NCBI GenBank assembly: GCA_905233425.1
Contig: CAJOEC010000006.1
Coordinates: forward strand, 1 to 64,000
Source of the DNA: an uncultured Prevotella sp.
GTDB taxonomy: Bacteria > Bacteroidota > Bacteroidia > Bacteroidales > Bacteroidaceae
Direction of reading: 5' to 3'
Length of the DNA: 64,000 nucleotides
The translations under genes and the position numbers were made by a program. Shown here in pieces: positions 1-7,306 of this stretch; the first letter of the stretch is position 1, and each line of letters opens with the position of its first letter. A model generated the notes under the pieces. It did no database searches, was not told the DNA's origin, and was given only the letters and a program-made list of their open reading frames with translations.

Positions 1-32
1 AGGCACTTGACCCGGCCTTGGGTCAAGTGCCT
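1..32. repeat. perfect 13-bp inverted repeat
   Basis: The arms AGGCACTTGACCC and GGGTCAAGTGCCT are perfectly complementary around the 6-nt loop GGCCTT. No T-run follows on either strand, so it is not a typical intrinsic terminator. It lies beyond the 3' end of the NYN gene and beyond another hairpin at 98-139. Its role is unknown, and the window edge hides its left context. Confidence 0.75.
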
Positions 33-97
33 GTCCCCATGACCCGCGAGTATATTCCACGACTGGCATTGAGTTGAAATAAGAATCCATATAGAAC

Positions 98-139
98 TTC
101 GGGAGGCCGCCGCTGAATCGCCGGCGTCGGCCTCCCGAA
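98..139. repeat. dispersed hairpin repeat, family A copy 1
   Basis: The 12-nt arms TTCGGGAGGCCG and CGGCCTCCCGAA flank a core reading GCCGGCGATTCAGCGG on the minus strand. Close relatives occur at 7257-7293 and 9379-9408, each just 3' of a gene. Here it starts 6 nt past the stop of the minus-strand NYN gene, so it may help end that transcript. Conservation of the loop as well as the arms suggests a dispersed repeat, not an ordinary terminator. Confidence 0.7.
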
Positions 140-144
140 TCTCT

Positions 145-810
145 TTACCTCACGATATTCGCTGGTTTCCACTTCTCAGGCACTTCGTAACGCTTTGTGC
201 CGTCTGTCACGACATCGGGCATGATGGCATCGCGGAAGCGGCGTTCGTTCTTATGCATGAGGACGGGCTTGCTGCTGTGGTGCATTAGATTGTCCTTCAG
301 GTCGCAACTGAAGTTCGATGGCGGGAAGTAAACCTTGATGCGCTTCTCTGGGTATTGCTTCTGAATGAACTCCAGAGGCGGCACAAGGTCGCTGTCGGCA
401 CTGACAAGGACGATGGTGTCGGTGGCGTTGAGCACACAGTCGGCTATCATGCGGACGGAGATGTTCACGTCGGTCTTCTTTTCCTCGGGGCGCGAGATGG
501 CATAGTGGCAGTTGGGGCACTGAATCTGCTTGTCAAGATACTTGCCGCGCACCACCTCGAAGCGGTCGCCGTTGATAAGCTTGTTGGCGTTCAGAAAAGC
601 GCTCTGGCGACTGCTCTTCTCGGGGTTGAGGGGCGAGGCCGTGAAATAGATGACCTTCTCCACCTCCTGCCCTTCGCCAAGGAATCCTTGGCAGAGTTTC
701 ACCATGTCAATCCAGTAGTAGTCGCCCCATTGCGGCTCGTTGCGCTTGGTGCGTCGCAGGCCATAGTAGAAATTGAATCCGTCGATGTAGAACGTTACGC
801 GTTGTGCCAT
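145..810 (-). CDS. NYN-domain (PIN-like) ribonuclease-family protein
   Basis: This 221-residue protein has the NYN/LabA-type pattern. An N-terminal YIDGFNFYYG strand carries Asp10, TDVN gives Asp114, and SADSDLVPP gives Asp139 and Asp141. Together these form the acidic metal-binding cluster used by PIN-like nucleases. A CPNCH pair (Cys98, Cys101) in the middle could hold a zinc or structural site. NYN proteins are generally cytoplasmic RNases, but the substrate here cannot be read from sequence. The ATG start at 810 is the first in frame after a promoter-like TACCTTTGC. The gene stands alone on the minus strand with a terminator-like hairpin in its leader and a family A repeat after its stop. 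No toxin-antitoxin partner is visible next to it. Confidence 0.85.
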   Translation of the reverse strand: MAQRVTFYIDGFNFYYGLRRTKRNEPQWGDYYWIDMVKLCQGFLGEGQEVEKVIYFTASPLNPEKSSRQSAFLNANKLINGDRFEVVRGKYLDKQIQCPNCHYAISRPEEKKTDVNISVRMIADCVLNATDTIVLVSADSDLVPPLEFIQKQYPEKRIKVYFPPSNFSCDLKDNLMHHSSKPVLMHKNERRFRDAIMPDVVTDGTKRYEVPEKWKPANIVR

Positions 811-830
811 ATTTGTAATGTCGTTAAATT

Positions 831-852
831 AAAAAAGCCGTCCTCGGACGGC
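831..852 (-). terminator. terminator-like hairpin in the leader of the NYN gene
   Basis: On the minus strand the arms GCCGTCC and GGACGGC enclose two bases and are followed directly by six T. That is the form of an intrinsic terminator, yet it lies between the promoter-like site at 895-927 and the start codon at 810. A second hairpin (CCATTC/GAATGG, 858-875) precedes it. The leader could work by attenuation, or the structure may only shield against upstream transcription. Confidence 0.6.
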
Positions 853-894
853 CATATCCATTCAAGAAAGAATGGCGGAGCTTAATAATTTGCT

Positions 895-927
895 GCAAAG
901 GTAATGGTTTTCTACGAAACTTGCAAA
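895..927 (-). promoter_or_regulatory. Bacteroidota-type promoter for the NYN gene
   Basis: On the minus strand, TACCTTTGC (903 to 895) matches the -7 element TAnnTTTGY, with TTTG (927-924) 20 nt upstream. Transcription would start near 888 and give a leader of about 78 nt containing two hairpins. Confidence 0.6.
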
Positions 928-973
928 TTTTACTGCGGAAAAGTTGTAATTAGATGCAAAATTCTTTCTCAGC

Positions 974-1153
974 ATGGTGAAAGACTATGCCACACGAAAC
1001 ATGGGTGCCAAGCACTACAGCCGCATACGCCAGGCAATGGAAGCCATGCTGAAACTGAATAACGGGAAAGCTGCCGCCCACCAGTTGGCAGAGCGTTTCC
1101 GTGATGTCTATCGCCGCCGCCCGTCGCTCATGGCTGAAATCAGTAAGTTTTGA
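974..1153 (+). pseudogene. probable C-terminal remnant of a SWIM-type protein
   Basis: The plus strand encodes 59 residues from ATG 974, open upstream only to 950. It ends in LAERFRDVYRRRPSLMAEI, preceded by YSRIRQAMEAML. From memory, an arginine-rich RRRPxLMxEL tail occurs at the C-terminus of SWIM zinc-finger proteins, which are often encoded beside SNF2 helicases. That fits the neighbour, a helicase with an N-terminal SWIM motif. There is no promoter or signal peptide, and the frame is far shorter than such proteins. I read it as the leftover end of a deleted gene; it could instead be a genuine small protein. The assignment is tentative. Confidence 0.4.
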
Positions 1154-1218
1154 GTTCTTGAGCAGCGAGGTGAAGGTCTTTACGCAGATGGACACTGAGG
1201 GATGCTGAGGCGACTGGG

Positions 1219-3573
1219 CTATTGTTTCATCTGCTCCAACAGTCTTGCCAGCCCTTCGAGGTCGCGGGGGTCGGCATTGACGTCGAGGACTGTGCCGTCG
1301 CGGTCAATGAGGCGGTATGTGGGGAAGTGCTGGACGTGGAGGAAGTGCTCGATGGCGGTCTGCTGGTCTTCAGGCAGGTTGTAGTGAACTACGTTGTCGC
1401 CCAGTACGTTGTACTCCTTGATGACGTTCTTCCAGGACTCGTCGCTGGAGCGGTTGCAGAGGTAGAGATAGACGAGGCCGTAGTCCTTCAGCCGCTGGTA
1501 TTCCTCGTGTGAGTGGGCGAGCATCTGCTTGCATGGGCCGCACCATGTGCCCCAGACGTCGAGGAGTATGAGACGGCCTTTGTAGGGCTCACAAATCTTG
1601 CGGAGCATCTGCTCGCCGTCGGTCATGTTTGCCACGTCGTCGGCGGTTTTCAGGCTGGGGGACTTCGTGATGTCGCGCCGGTTGATGGCGAGGTACTTGT
1701 CGTTGAGTGTCTTGAGCGTGGTGAGGGCGGCGGGCAGCTGGATGTTCTGCTCGGCAAAGGCAAGCAGGGCGGGGTCAAGTGGCTTGCGTGTGATGTCGAT
1801 TTGCTTGTAGAGGTATCGGGCGAGGTATATGTCGCGCAGGTTGCGGTCGCAGCCCACGGAGTCGATGAGGGCGAGGTTTACGCGGAGTTCCGTGGTGGCC
1901 AGCATGTTGCGTATGGGGTCGCCGATGCGGTTGAAGAGGTTGTAGACTTTCTCCACGGTGGGGTGGGTGTTGAAGGCGTCGACCAGCGAGTCTATGACTG
2001 TGCCGCCCTTGGCATTCTGCAGCTTGGCCTCCAGCTCGTTCAGCATCGGCACATAGACATTGAGCGCCTCCTGCTCGTCGGCTGTCAGGGTGGCGACGCC
2101 CTCTTGCTCGAGCTTGCGGATTGCCTTGACGGTCTCCTCACCGCTGTTTCGCTGATGGCTGTCGTGCAACTGGTCGAGGTAGTCGCGCATAAAGGTGCCG
2201 AAGTCGCGGTAGAGGGTGTAGGGTCGGACGGTGTTGCTCCACAGCTCCTGCCCCACGTAGTCCATGTACTCCTGCGGCAGCTTGCGGGCTGGGATGGAGA
2301 AGCGTGCCTGCATCATCGACTCGCCCTGGGCTGTCAGGTAGTAGCCCGTGACGTAGTCGATGTAGCGCTGGGAGATGGTGGGATGCTGGTTGGTGCACTC
2401 CTGCAGCTTGGCCATGTTGGCGGCGCGTGTGCTGTCGGTCAGGGCCTTGAACTGCATGGCGCTCACTCTGCCCTCGTCCTCGTGCTCGATGCGGTCGTTG
2501 GGCCAGGCGTGGGGATAGGCCAGCAGCTCGTTCTGCACGCGCACGTCGTCGCCCATCCAGAGTGTATGGCCTGTGTTGAAGTCGTTTAGGAAGAAGTAGG
2601 TCTTGCCCGGCTCCAGTACGGTGCTTTTCGTGGTGCGCCCCCAGTCGAGAAACACCTGTGAGGTGTTGAGCAGCGGCATTGTGAGGGTGAAGCGTCCCAG
2701 TGAGTCCATCTTGGCGAAGGCGCTCTCCTGATTGTCGGCGATGATGTTCTCGTAGCCCACCTGGAACTCGCGTCCTTTCTTCCACGCCTGCTCGGGCATG
2801 TCCTTCAGCCATCCGATGATGGTCACGCTGTCGGTGGCGTTGTAGCCGTTGTCGGTGAAGCCAGTGCGTGAGTCTTTCGTCGGGTAGTCGGGCAAGGTGG
2901 GTCTCACGATCATGCTGCACGCCACGGGTTTCCCATTGCCGATGGTGATGGTGCGGAACCCCTGTCGGACGCGACACGTCGCGTCCCTACTCTTCATCTT
3001 GCCGACCTTGATGACCGTCCCGTCGCCGAGTGTCATTTCATAACCGCCTTTCTTTTCCGTCCGTTTAACGATGTCCAACACCTTATTCTGATAGATGACG
3101 TGATTCGGTGCAAAGCCGATGAGCCATTCGCCCGTTGCCTCGTCGCGCCAGTAGGTATTGTCAAGCCCTTCAGGCAGTTCGTCCACGCTGCGGATGTTCG
3201 TCACAAGCCACCCGTTAGGCTCCATGAGGTCGAGCGTCTTCGTGGTGGGCGGCACCGGCTCGAATGTCAGCACGAAGTTCAGCGTGTCCTCGGGCATGGT
3301 GAACCGCTCGCCGAGTTTCAACACGGTTGCATCCTTCACGCCGTAGTCCTTTCCGTCGGCCCTGACCAAGGTGTTAGGGGCGATGGCAATCCACTGCCCC
3401 TTGCGGAAGTCGATGTGCACCGAGATTTCCGTGCGGTCACTGTACATGGCCACCTTCCTCACTTCAATGACAGGCGTGTTGGCGTAGCCCGTCACCACTT
3501 CATTCCATACTTTTGTCTGCGCCCATCCCGTCGCTGTGACAAGGGCAAGCATAATGACCGATAATAGTTTCAT
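1219..3573 (-). CDS. exported TlpA-like thioredoxin-fold protein (likely separate translation unit)
   Basis: Starting at the internal ATG at 3573 gives 784 residues with a good signal peptide: MKLL, a hydrophobic core, and the likely cleavage region TGWAQ. The middle is long, with DSLGRF and GKTYFFLND segments typical of DUF4369-containing thioredoxin-like proteins of Bacteroidota. The last 150 residues are a thioredoxin fold with LLDVWGTWCGPCK (cysteines at about 678 and 681) and the cis-Pro region HFPTYRLIDRDG. Family knowledge suggests a periplasmic thiol-disulfide oxidoreductase. The upstream frame stays open into the helicase, so independent initiation needs proof; no Shine-Dalgarno is visible, which is usual in this phylum. 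A repeat-derived peptide (RDATCRV) interrupts it around codons 2967-2986. Confidence 0.7.
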   Translation of the reverse strand: MKLLSVIMLALVTATGWAQTKVWNEVVTGYANTPVIEVRKVAMYSDRTEISVHIDFRKGQWIAIAPNTLVRADGKDYGVKDATVLKLGERFTMPEDTLNFVLTFEPVPPTTKTLDLMEPNGWLVTNIRSVDELPEGLDNTYWRDEATGEWLIGFAPNHVIYQNKVLDIVKRTEKKGGYEMTLGDGTVIKVGKMKSRDATCRVRQGFRTITIGNGKPVACSMIVRPTLPDYPTKDSRTGFTDNGYNATDSVTIIGWLKDMPEQAWKKGREFQVGYENIIADNQESAFAKMDSLGRFTLTMPLLNTSQVFLDWGRTTKSTVLEPGKTYFFLNDFNTGHTLWMGDDVRVQNELLAYPHAWPNDRIEHEDEGRVSAMQFKALTDSTRAANMAKLQECTNQHPTISQRYIDYVTGYYLTAQGESMMQARFSIPARKLPQEYMDYVGQELWSNTVRPYTLYRDFGTFMRDYLDQLHDSHQRNSGEETVKAIRKLEQEGVATLTADEQEALNVYVPMLNELEAKLQNAKGGTVIDSLVDAFNTHPTVEKVYNLFNRIGDPIRNMLATTELRVNLALIDSVGCDRNLRDIYLARYLYKQIDITRKPLDPALLAFAEQNIQLPAALTTLKTLNDKYLAINRRDITKSPSLKTADDVANMTDGEQMLRKICEPYKGRLILLDVWGTWCGPCKQMLAHSHEEYQRLKDYGLVYLYLCNRSSDESWKNVIKEYNVLGDNVVHYNLPEDQQTAIEHFLHVQHFPTYRLIDRDGTVLDVNADPRDLEGLARLLEQMKQ

Positions 3574-6246
3574 CAGATTGCCGACCAAACTGAGCAGCGA
3601 GGTGACGGTCTGCTTGTCGGGCACGGGTATGCGTAGGGTGCTCTCGCCCGTCTGCTCGTCGGTCTCAACGAGGGTGTTTACCAGCCGCTCGGTAGCCTCT
3701 GGCGACTGCAATGTCTGGGCAAGACCGGAGAGGAACGATATGCCCTGAGTGACCAGCTCCTCAGGCGTGTCGGCAGGTTTCGGGATGACGGGCCGTTCGG
3801 TTTTGCCGCTTGGTTTGTCCAAGTCGTCGGCCCTGACGCTTCCTTTGTCGAAGAACGTTCCTTGGCGTTGCGGTTCCCCATCGATGGCTGGAGTGCTGGC
3901 CGTGTCAGAAGACGTATCCTCCTCTGCCATGTCGCCGCTCTCTGTAGGCAGCGGCTCCGTCGCAGCAACCTCCTGCTCCTCGGCGTCGATGGTCTCCAGC
4001 TCGGTCTCCGGCTGGGCGGCCTCCTCGTCGAAAACCTCGCTTAGGCTCTCCATCATCTGCTCGAAGCGTGACTTGTCGCCCAAGAACACACAATCGTCGC
4101 CACCGTCGAGCACTCCCTCGAACATGGCGGTTTTGAAGCGCAGCTTTCCTATCATGTCCTCCTCGATGGTGCGCGCCGACACGAGATTGATGACCTGCAC
4201 GGGCCGCTGCTGACCGAGACGGTAGATGCGGGCGATGCGCTGTTCGAGCACGGCGGGGTTCCACGGCAGATCAAGGTTGATGATCGTCGCGGCCACCTGT
4301 AGGTTGAGGCCCGTGCTGCCCGCGTCGGTAGAAAGGAACACGCGGCAGTCGGGGTCGTCCCAAAAGTTCTTGATGAGGTCGGCACGCTGTCGCGAGGGCA
4401 CACCGCCGTGCAGGTTGGCAAAGCCGATGCCCCGCTCGGTGAGTTCCTGGGCGATGAGGCGTGTCATGCGCTCCCACTGGCTGAATATGACCACCTTCTC
4501 AGCGTCGTCCTGACTGAAAATGTCGAGAAGGATGTTCATCGTCTCGTCAACCTTCGTGTCCTTGCGCGTCTTCTGGTCGAGGATATAGGTGGAGTCGCAG
4601 ACCATGCGCTGCTGCGAAAGAAGCTTCAGCAGGCGCAGACGGTCGGTCTCGGAAAGGAAATGATGATCCCTCCACTTCTTCACCAAGATACTCACCTGGA
4701 ACTCACACTCGCCGTGTATGCCCATCTGCTCCTTGGTCATGGGCACGATGAGGTTCTTGTCCTGTCGCTTGGGCATCTGCAGGGCCACGCCCTTCTTCGT
4801 GCGGCGGATGAGGTGCAGGCGTATCTGCTCGCCCACGCGGTTCAGGTTCTTGTAGCCGATGACCTTACCCGTCTCGTCGCACTCGATGCAGGAATCCTTG
4901 AACTGATAGTAGGGGCCGAGGCACCACTGGTCGGCAAACTCCATCACGGAGTATAGCTCCTCCAAACGGTTCTCCAACGGCGTGCCCGACAGCACCACCG
5001 AGTAGTTGGAACTGATGCGGCGGGCGGCCTGCGAGATCTGCGTGTTCCAGTTCTTCAACCGCTGCACCTCGTCCATGATAAGCAGGTCGGTCTGCAGCGA
5101 GCCGAGTATCTTCACGTCGTTACACATGCTGTTGTACGACACAATCTTGTAGAACACGTCCTTGCCGTACTGCACCTTGCGCTGCAGATGACCACCCTCG
5201 ATGACAAGTGCCAGCGGCTGCTCCTCTGGGAGCGCGGTCGTCTCGCCCGCCCCTGGGAGCGTGGACATCCCCGTCCGCCCTGCAGGGACGCCATGCATCG
5301 CGTCCGCAGCAGTCCGTGTTCCCACGAACCGCTCAATCTCCCTCTTCCACTGGTATTTCAACGACGTGGGACACACGATAAGCACCGAACTGACAAGCCG
5401 TTCCTTGCGCAGCAATTCCGCCGTGGCAATGGCCTGTATGGTCTTTCCCAGTCCCATCTCGTCGGCAATGATGCTCTTCCCCGTGGTAAAAGCAAAACGC
5501 ACCCCCTCGCGCTGATAAGGATAGAGCGTCACAGAGAGCAGCCCATCAAGGTCTGCATCACTATAGTTCGCAATAATCTTCTCGCGCAGCCTCCGTTCCC
5601 GCTTCTCCACAATGAAGTCGATGGCATCGTCATAGAAACGGAAAGAGTCGGAAATCTTCCGGCCCTCCACCAACAGCTGCGCATAGTCCTTGAAGCCCTT
5701 CTCGGTAATCACGCCGTCGCTGTCAAAATAACGGCTGGCCAGCGCCTCGTATTCCTCGCGGTGCTCCTCCCCGATACGGATGCGCACCTGACGCTCTGTT
5801 TGAGGGGATTTGTAATCCCCGATGTATGACAAATATACCGACGTATATGGCGGCAGTTCACGATGTACACGGTAATGCTTATTGTTACCTATCCACATCT
5901 TCAGCGCCTCCAAGTGCTTGCAAGTGCCCAGCCCCGAAGTCTTGAAGTCCATACAAGAGCAGTAGTTCCAAGGACTCTTCGCCCCACGGTACACCACCTT
6001 GTACGTCTGCTTCTTCGCGTTCTCCACCGTATATTCCCCCGGCAGCAGTTCGTCATCCACAGGCTTTATAACATATTTCTCCTCCCTCGCCACCTGTCTT
6101 CGCAAAGCCACCTGCCACTCCTCCAGCGTCATCTTCTCCGGCTTCACGTAGTAAGAAATCTTCTTCACCACCTTCTTCCGCTTCGTGGCCTTTGTCGCCT
6201 TCCCCTTCTTCGTCTCTCTATCCTTATCGTCTGTTTTCTTTGCCAT
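1219..6246 (-). CDS. SWIM-SNF2 helicase fused in frame to an exported TlpA-like thioredoxin protein
   Basis: One uninterrupted frame of 1675 codons holds two proteins that normally work in different compartments. Residues 1-891 form an SNF2-family helicase. It has a basic N-terminus, a SWIM zinc finger (Cys96, Cys98, Cys109, His111), motif I DEMGLGKT (262-269), motif II DEVQ (392-395), motif III SGTPLENR, and the C-terminal helicase motifs STDAGSTGLNLQ and RIYRLGQ. An acidic linker and a short conserved tail follow. At residue 892 a complete signal peptide begins (MKLLSVIMLALVTATGWAQ), leading into a periplasmic-type protein with WCGPC near its end (codons 1531-1545). Residues about 309-342 and two other short stretches derive from palindromic repeats. 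A deletion that removed the helicase stop codon is the simplest origin; a sequencing or assembly error is possible. Confidence 0.85.
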   Translation of the reverse strand: MAKKTDDKDRETKKGKATKATKRKKVVKKISYYVKPEKMTLEEWQVALRRQVAREEKYVIKPVDDELLPGEYTVENAKKQTYKVVYRGAKSPWNYCSCMDFKTSGLGTCKHLEALKMWIGNNKHYRVHRELPPYTSVYLSYIGDYKSPQTERQVRIRIGEEHREEYEALASRYFDSDGVITEKGFKDYAQLLVEGRKISDSFRFYDDAIDFIVEKRERRLREKIIANYSDADLDGLLSVTLYPYQREGVRFAFTTGKSIIADEMGLGKTIQAIATAELLRKERLVSSVLIVCPTSLKYQWKREIERFVGTRTAADAMHGVPAGRTGMSTLPGAGETTALPEEQPLALVIEGGHLQRKVQYGKDVFYKIVSYNSMCNDVKILGSLQTDLLIMDEVQRLKNWNTQISQAARRISSNYSVVLSGTPLENRLEELYSVMEFADQWCLGPYYQFKDSCIECDETGKVIGYKNLNRVGEQIRLHLIRRTKKGVALQMPKRQDKNLIVPMTKEQMGIHGECEFQVSILVKKWRDHHFLSETDRLRLLKLLSQQRMVCDSTYILDQKTRKDTKVDETMNILLDIFSQDDAEKVVIFSQWERMTRLIAQELTERGIGFANLHGGVPSRQRADLIKNFWDDPDCRVFLSTDAGSTGLNLQVAATIINLDLPWNPAVLEQRIARIYRLGQQRPVQVINLVSARTIEEDMIGKLRFKTAMFEGVLDGGDDCVFLGDKSRFEQMMESLSEVFDEEAAQPETELETIDAEEQEVAATEPLPTESGDMAEEDTSSDTASTPAIDGEPQRQGTFFDKGSVRADDLDKPSGKTERPVIPKPADTPEELVTQGISFLSGLAQTLQSPEATERLVNTLVETDEQTGESTLRIPVPDKQTVTSLLSLVGNLMKLLSVIMLALVTATGWAQTKVWNEVVTGYANTPVIEVRKVAMYSDRTEISVHIDFRKGQWIAIAPNTLVRADGKDYGVKDATVLKLGERFTMPEDTLNFVLTFEPVPPTTKTLDLMEPNGWLVTNIRSVDELPEGLDNTYWRDEATGEWLIGFAPNHVIYQNKVLDIVKRTEKKGGYEMTLGDGTVIKVGKMKSRDATCRVRQGFRTITIGNGKPVACSMIVRPTLPDYPTKDSRTGFTDNGYNATDSVTIIGWLKDMPEQAWKKGREFQVGYENIIADNQESAFAKMDSLGRFTLTMPLLNTSQVFLDWGRTTKSTVLEPGKTYFFLNDFNTGHTLWMGDDVRVQNELLAYPHAWPNDRIEHEDEGRVSAMQFKALTDSTRAANMAKLQECTNQHPTISQRYIDYVTGYYLTAQGESMMQARFSIPARKLPQEYMDYVGQELWSNTVRPYTLYRDFGTFMRDYLDQLHDSHQRNSGEETVKAIRKLEQEGVATLTADEQEALNVYVPMLNELEAKLQNAKGGTVIDSLVDAFNTHPTVEKVYNLFNRIGDPIRNMLATTELRVNLALIDSVGCDRNLRDIYLARYLYKQIDITRKPLDPALLAFAEQNIQLPAALTTLKTLNDKYLAINRRDITKSPSLKTADDVANMTDGEQMLRKICEPYKGRLILLDVWGTWCGPCKQMLAHSHEEYQRLKDYGLVYLYLCNRSSDESWKNVIKEYNVLGDNVVHYNLPEDQQTAIEHFLHVQHFPTYRLIDRDGTVLDVNADPRDLEGLARLLEQMKQ
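2967..2986. repeat. palindromic repeat inside the thioredoxin-like coding region
   Basis: GGACGCGACACGTCGCGTCC is a near-perfect 20-nt palindrome. It is read in frame as part of RDATCRV. A related copy sits at 5286-5305 in the same long frame. Confidence 0.7.
5286..5305. repeat. palindromic repeat inside the helicase coding region
   Basis: GGACGCCATGCATCGCGTCC shares its arms with the repeat at 2967-2986. It lies in a repeat-rich stretch (about 5225-5330) that encodes roughly 34 extra residues between helicase motifs Ia and II (about residues 309-342), where SNF2 proteins tolerate insertions. Confidence 0.65.
5804..5820. repeat. GGGGATT-type palindrome inside the helicase gene
   Basis: GGGGATTTGTAATCCCC is the reverse complement of the 17-nt element at 32654-32670, which lies inside an unrelated glycosidase gene. 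Here it encodes part of IGDYKSPQT (about residues 142-150). The same element in two unrelated proteins indicates insertion, not protein conservation. Confidence 0.7.
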
Positions 6247-6300
6247 AATAGTTGTTGGTGTTATTTAATATGATTAATAGGATGGTTACACGTTTGGGAT

Positions 6301-6332
6301 GCAAAAATACTCTTTTTCTCGCAAAGAGCAAA
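6301..6332 (-). promoter_or_regulatory. promoter for the SWIM-SNF2 gene
   Basis: The minus strand carries TATTTTTGC (6309-6301) with TTTG (6332-6329) 19 nt upstream, matching the Bacteroidota -7/-33 form. It lies about 55 nt before the start at 6246. Confidence 0.55.
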
Positions 6333-6370
6333 GAATATTCAGGCAAAAACACCTTATTTAATATAAATTG

Positions 6371-6403
6371 TTTGGTTATGTGCCGAAGTTTGAGTAATTT
6401 TGC
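6371..6403 (+). promoter_or_regulatory. promoter for the toxin-antitoxin pair
   Basis: TTTG (6371-6374) and TAATTTTGC (6395-6403) are separated by 20 nt. This leaves a leader of about 20 nt before the antitoxin ATG at 6429, and supports that start over the longer upstream frame, which would begin before the promoter. Confidence 0.6.
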
Positions 6404-6428
6404 ACCATTAATATTTTGTATTACGATT

Positions 6429-6785
6429 ATGAACGCTATTTCACTCAACAACCTATGGAGTTACCTGCAGGGGCTGACACTCACCGCAAGCAATAAGAAA
6501 TGGCTGGCCGACCACTTGTATGAGTCTGCCATTATGGAAAGGCAACGGGTAGGTACTTCAGCGGGAATGGAACACCCGATGACTCGGGAAGAGAAACTGG
6601 CCGAGGCCGCACGCATACGCAAGGAGAAGGAGAATAATCTGTGGGCAGGCATACCGAGAATAAAGAAAGAAGACTTGAAGATTTCCCCCTGGGTTGAAGA
6701 AATCGTCAAGGATGTGGAGCCAATGCCAGAAGACGCTGACATCGAGAAGATAAAGTATGACTACCTAATGAAGAAATATGGATAA
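6429..6785 (+). CDS. putative antitoxin of a PIN-domain toxin-antitoxin pair
   Basis: This gene encodes 118 residues from ATG 6429 (MNAISLNNLWSYLQGLTLTA), placed just after a promoter. The first 40 residues include LWSYLQGLTLTASNKKWLADHL, which resembles N-terminal segments of small Bacteroidota antitoxins upstream of PIN toxins. The middle is charged (EEKLAEAARIRKEKE). The C-terminal part (ISPWVEEIVKDVEPMPEDADIE) is acidic and probably flexible, as expected for a toxin-wrapping tail. The stop overlaps the toxin start by one base (TAATG), implying coupled translation. The antitoxin role comes mainly from this position; I recognise no classical DNA-binding motif with certainty. Confidence 0.65.
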   Translation: MNAISLNNLWSYLQGLTLTASNKKWLADHLYESAIMERQRVGTSAGMEHPMTREEKLAEAARIRKEKENNLWAGIPRIKKEDLKISPWVEEIVKDVEPMPEDADIEKIKYDYLMKKYG

Positions 6786-7207
6786 TGAGAGTATTCCTTG
6801 ACACCAACATATTGATAGACTATTTGGCACACCGCCAGCAGTTTTATCAAAATGCCGCACTTACTGTCAGCGCATGTGGCGACAATGGTTTCCAAATGCT
6901 TGTGTCTGCATTGTCATTTGCGACTGCCAGCTATATCATGTCAGAACACCACAAGATGACATCATCGACCATCAAGACCCTCTTCGACAATTTCATAAAG
7001 TCAAGTCGCGTCACTCCAGTTGACTCCCAGACCATCGATGAGTCGATAGCCTCCGAGTTCAACGACTTTGAGGATGCCATGCAGTATTATTCCGCCCTTC
7101 GCGAACAGGCCGATGTTATCATCACCCGCAACAAAGACGACTACGAGGCCGCTCACATTCCCGTCTACGAGCCGCAGGAGTTCCTTGACTTGGTGACGCA
7201 GCAATAA
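6785..7207 (+). CDS. PIN-domain toxin, VapC-like ribonuclease
   Basis: This 140-residue single-domain PIN protein starts with MRVFLDTNILIDYL (Asp6). It continues with the central helix FNDFEDAMQYYSA (Asp97) and ends with ADVIITRNKDDY (Asp110, Asp118). These acidic residues correspond to the metal site of VapC-family endoribonucleases. Length and motif order are normal. It is translationally coupled to the upstream putative antitoxin gene and followed 50 nt later by a family A hairpin. Targets of VapC toxins are usually tRNA or rRNA; the target here cannot be predicted. Confidence 0.85.
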   Translation: MRVFLDTNILIDYLAHRQQFYQNAALTVSACGDNGFQMLVSALSFATASYIMSEHHKMTSSTIKTLFDNFIKSSRVTPVDSQTIDESIASEFNDFEDAMQYYSALREQADVIITRNKDDYEAAHIPVYEPQEFLDLVTQQ

Positions 7208-7256
7208 TCAAACTATAATCTGTAGGTCAATGGACGGATGGAAAAGAGATTCGTGG

Positions 7257-7293
7257 GGAGGCAGTGCTGACGATTCAGCGGCAGCCTCTTGAA
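7257..7293. repeat. dispersed hairpin repeat, family A copy 2
   Basis: The core CGATTCAGCGGCAGCCTC matches the minus-strand reading of the element at 98-139 and the plus-strand reading of 9379-9408. GAGGCAGTGCTG and CAGCGGCAGCCTC can pair. It sits between the convergent ends of the PIN toxin and the TOTE remnant, so it could serve either as a terminator. Confidence 0.65.
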
Positions 7294-7306
7294 ATAATCT
7301 ATTTAC

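Noticed and set aside
950..1195. Minus-strand 81-codon frame before the helicase gene's 3' end
   Set aside because: The plus strand of the same segment gives a more protein-like translation (arginine-rich C-terminal tail). The minus frame has no motif or promoter.
1513..2589. Long plus-strand open frame (358 codons) opposite the thioredoxin-like region
   Set aside because: It has low-complexity Val/Leu/Gly composition, no motifs, and lies antisense to a region with a coherent protein.
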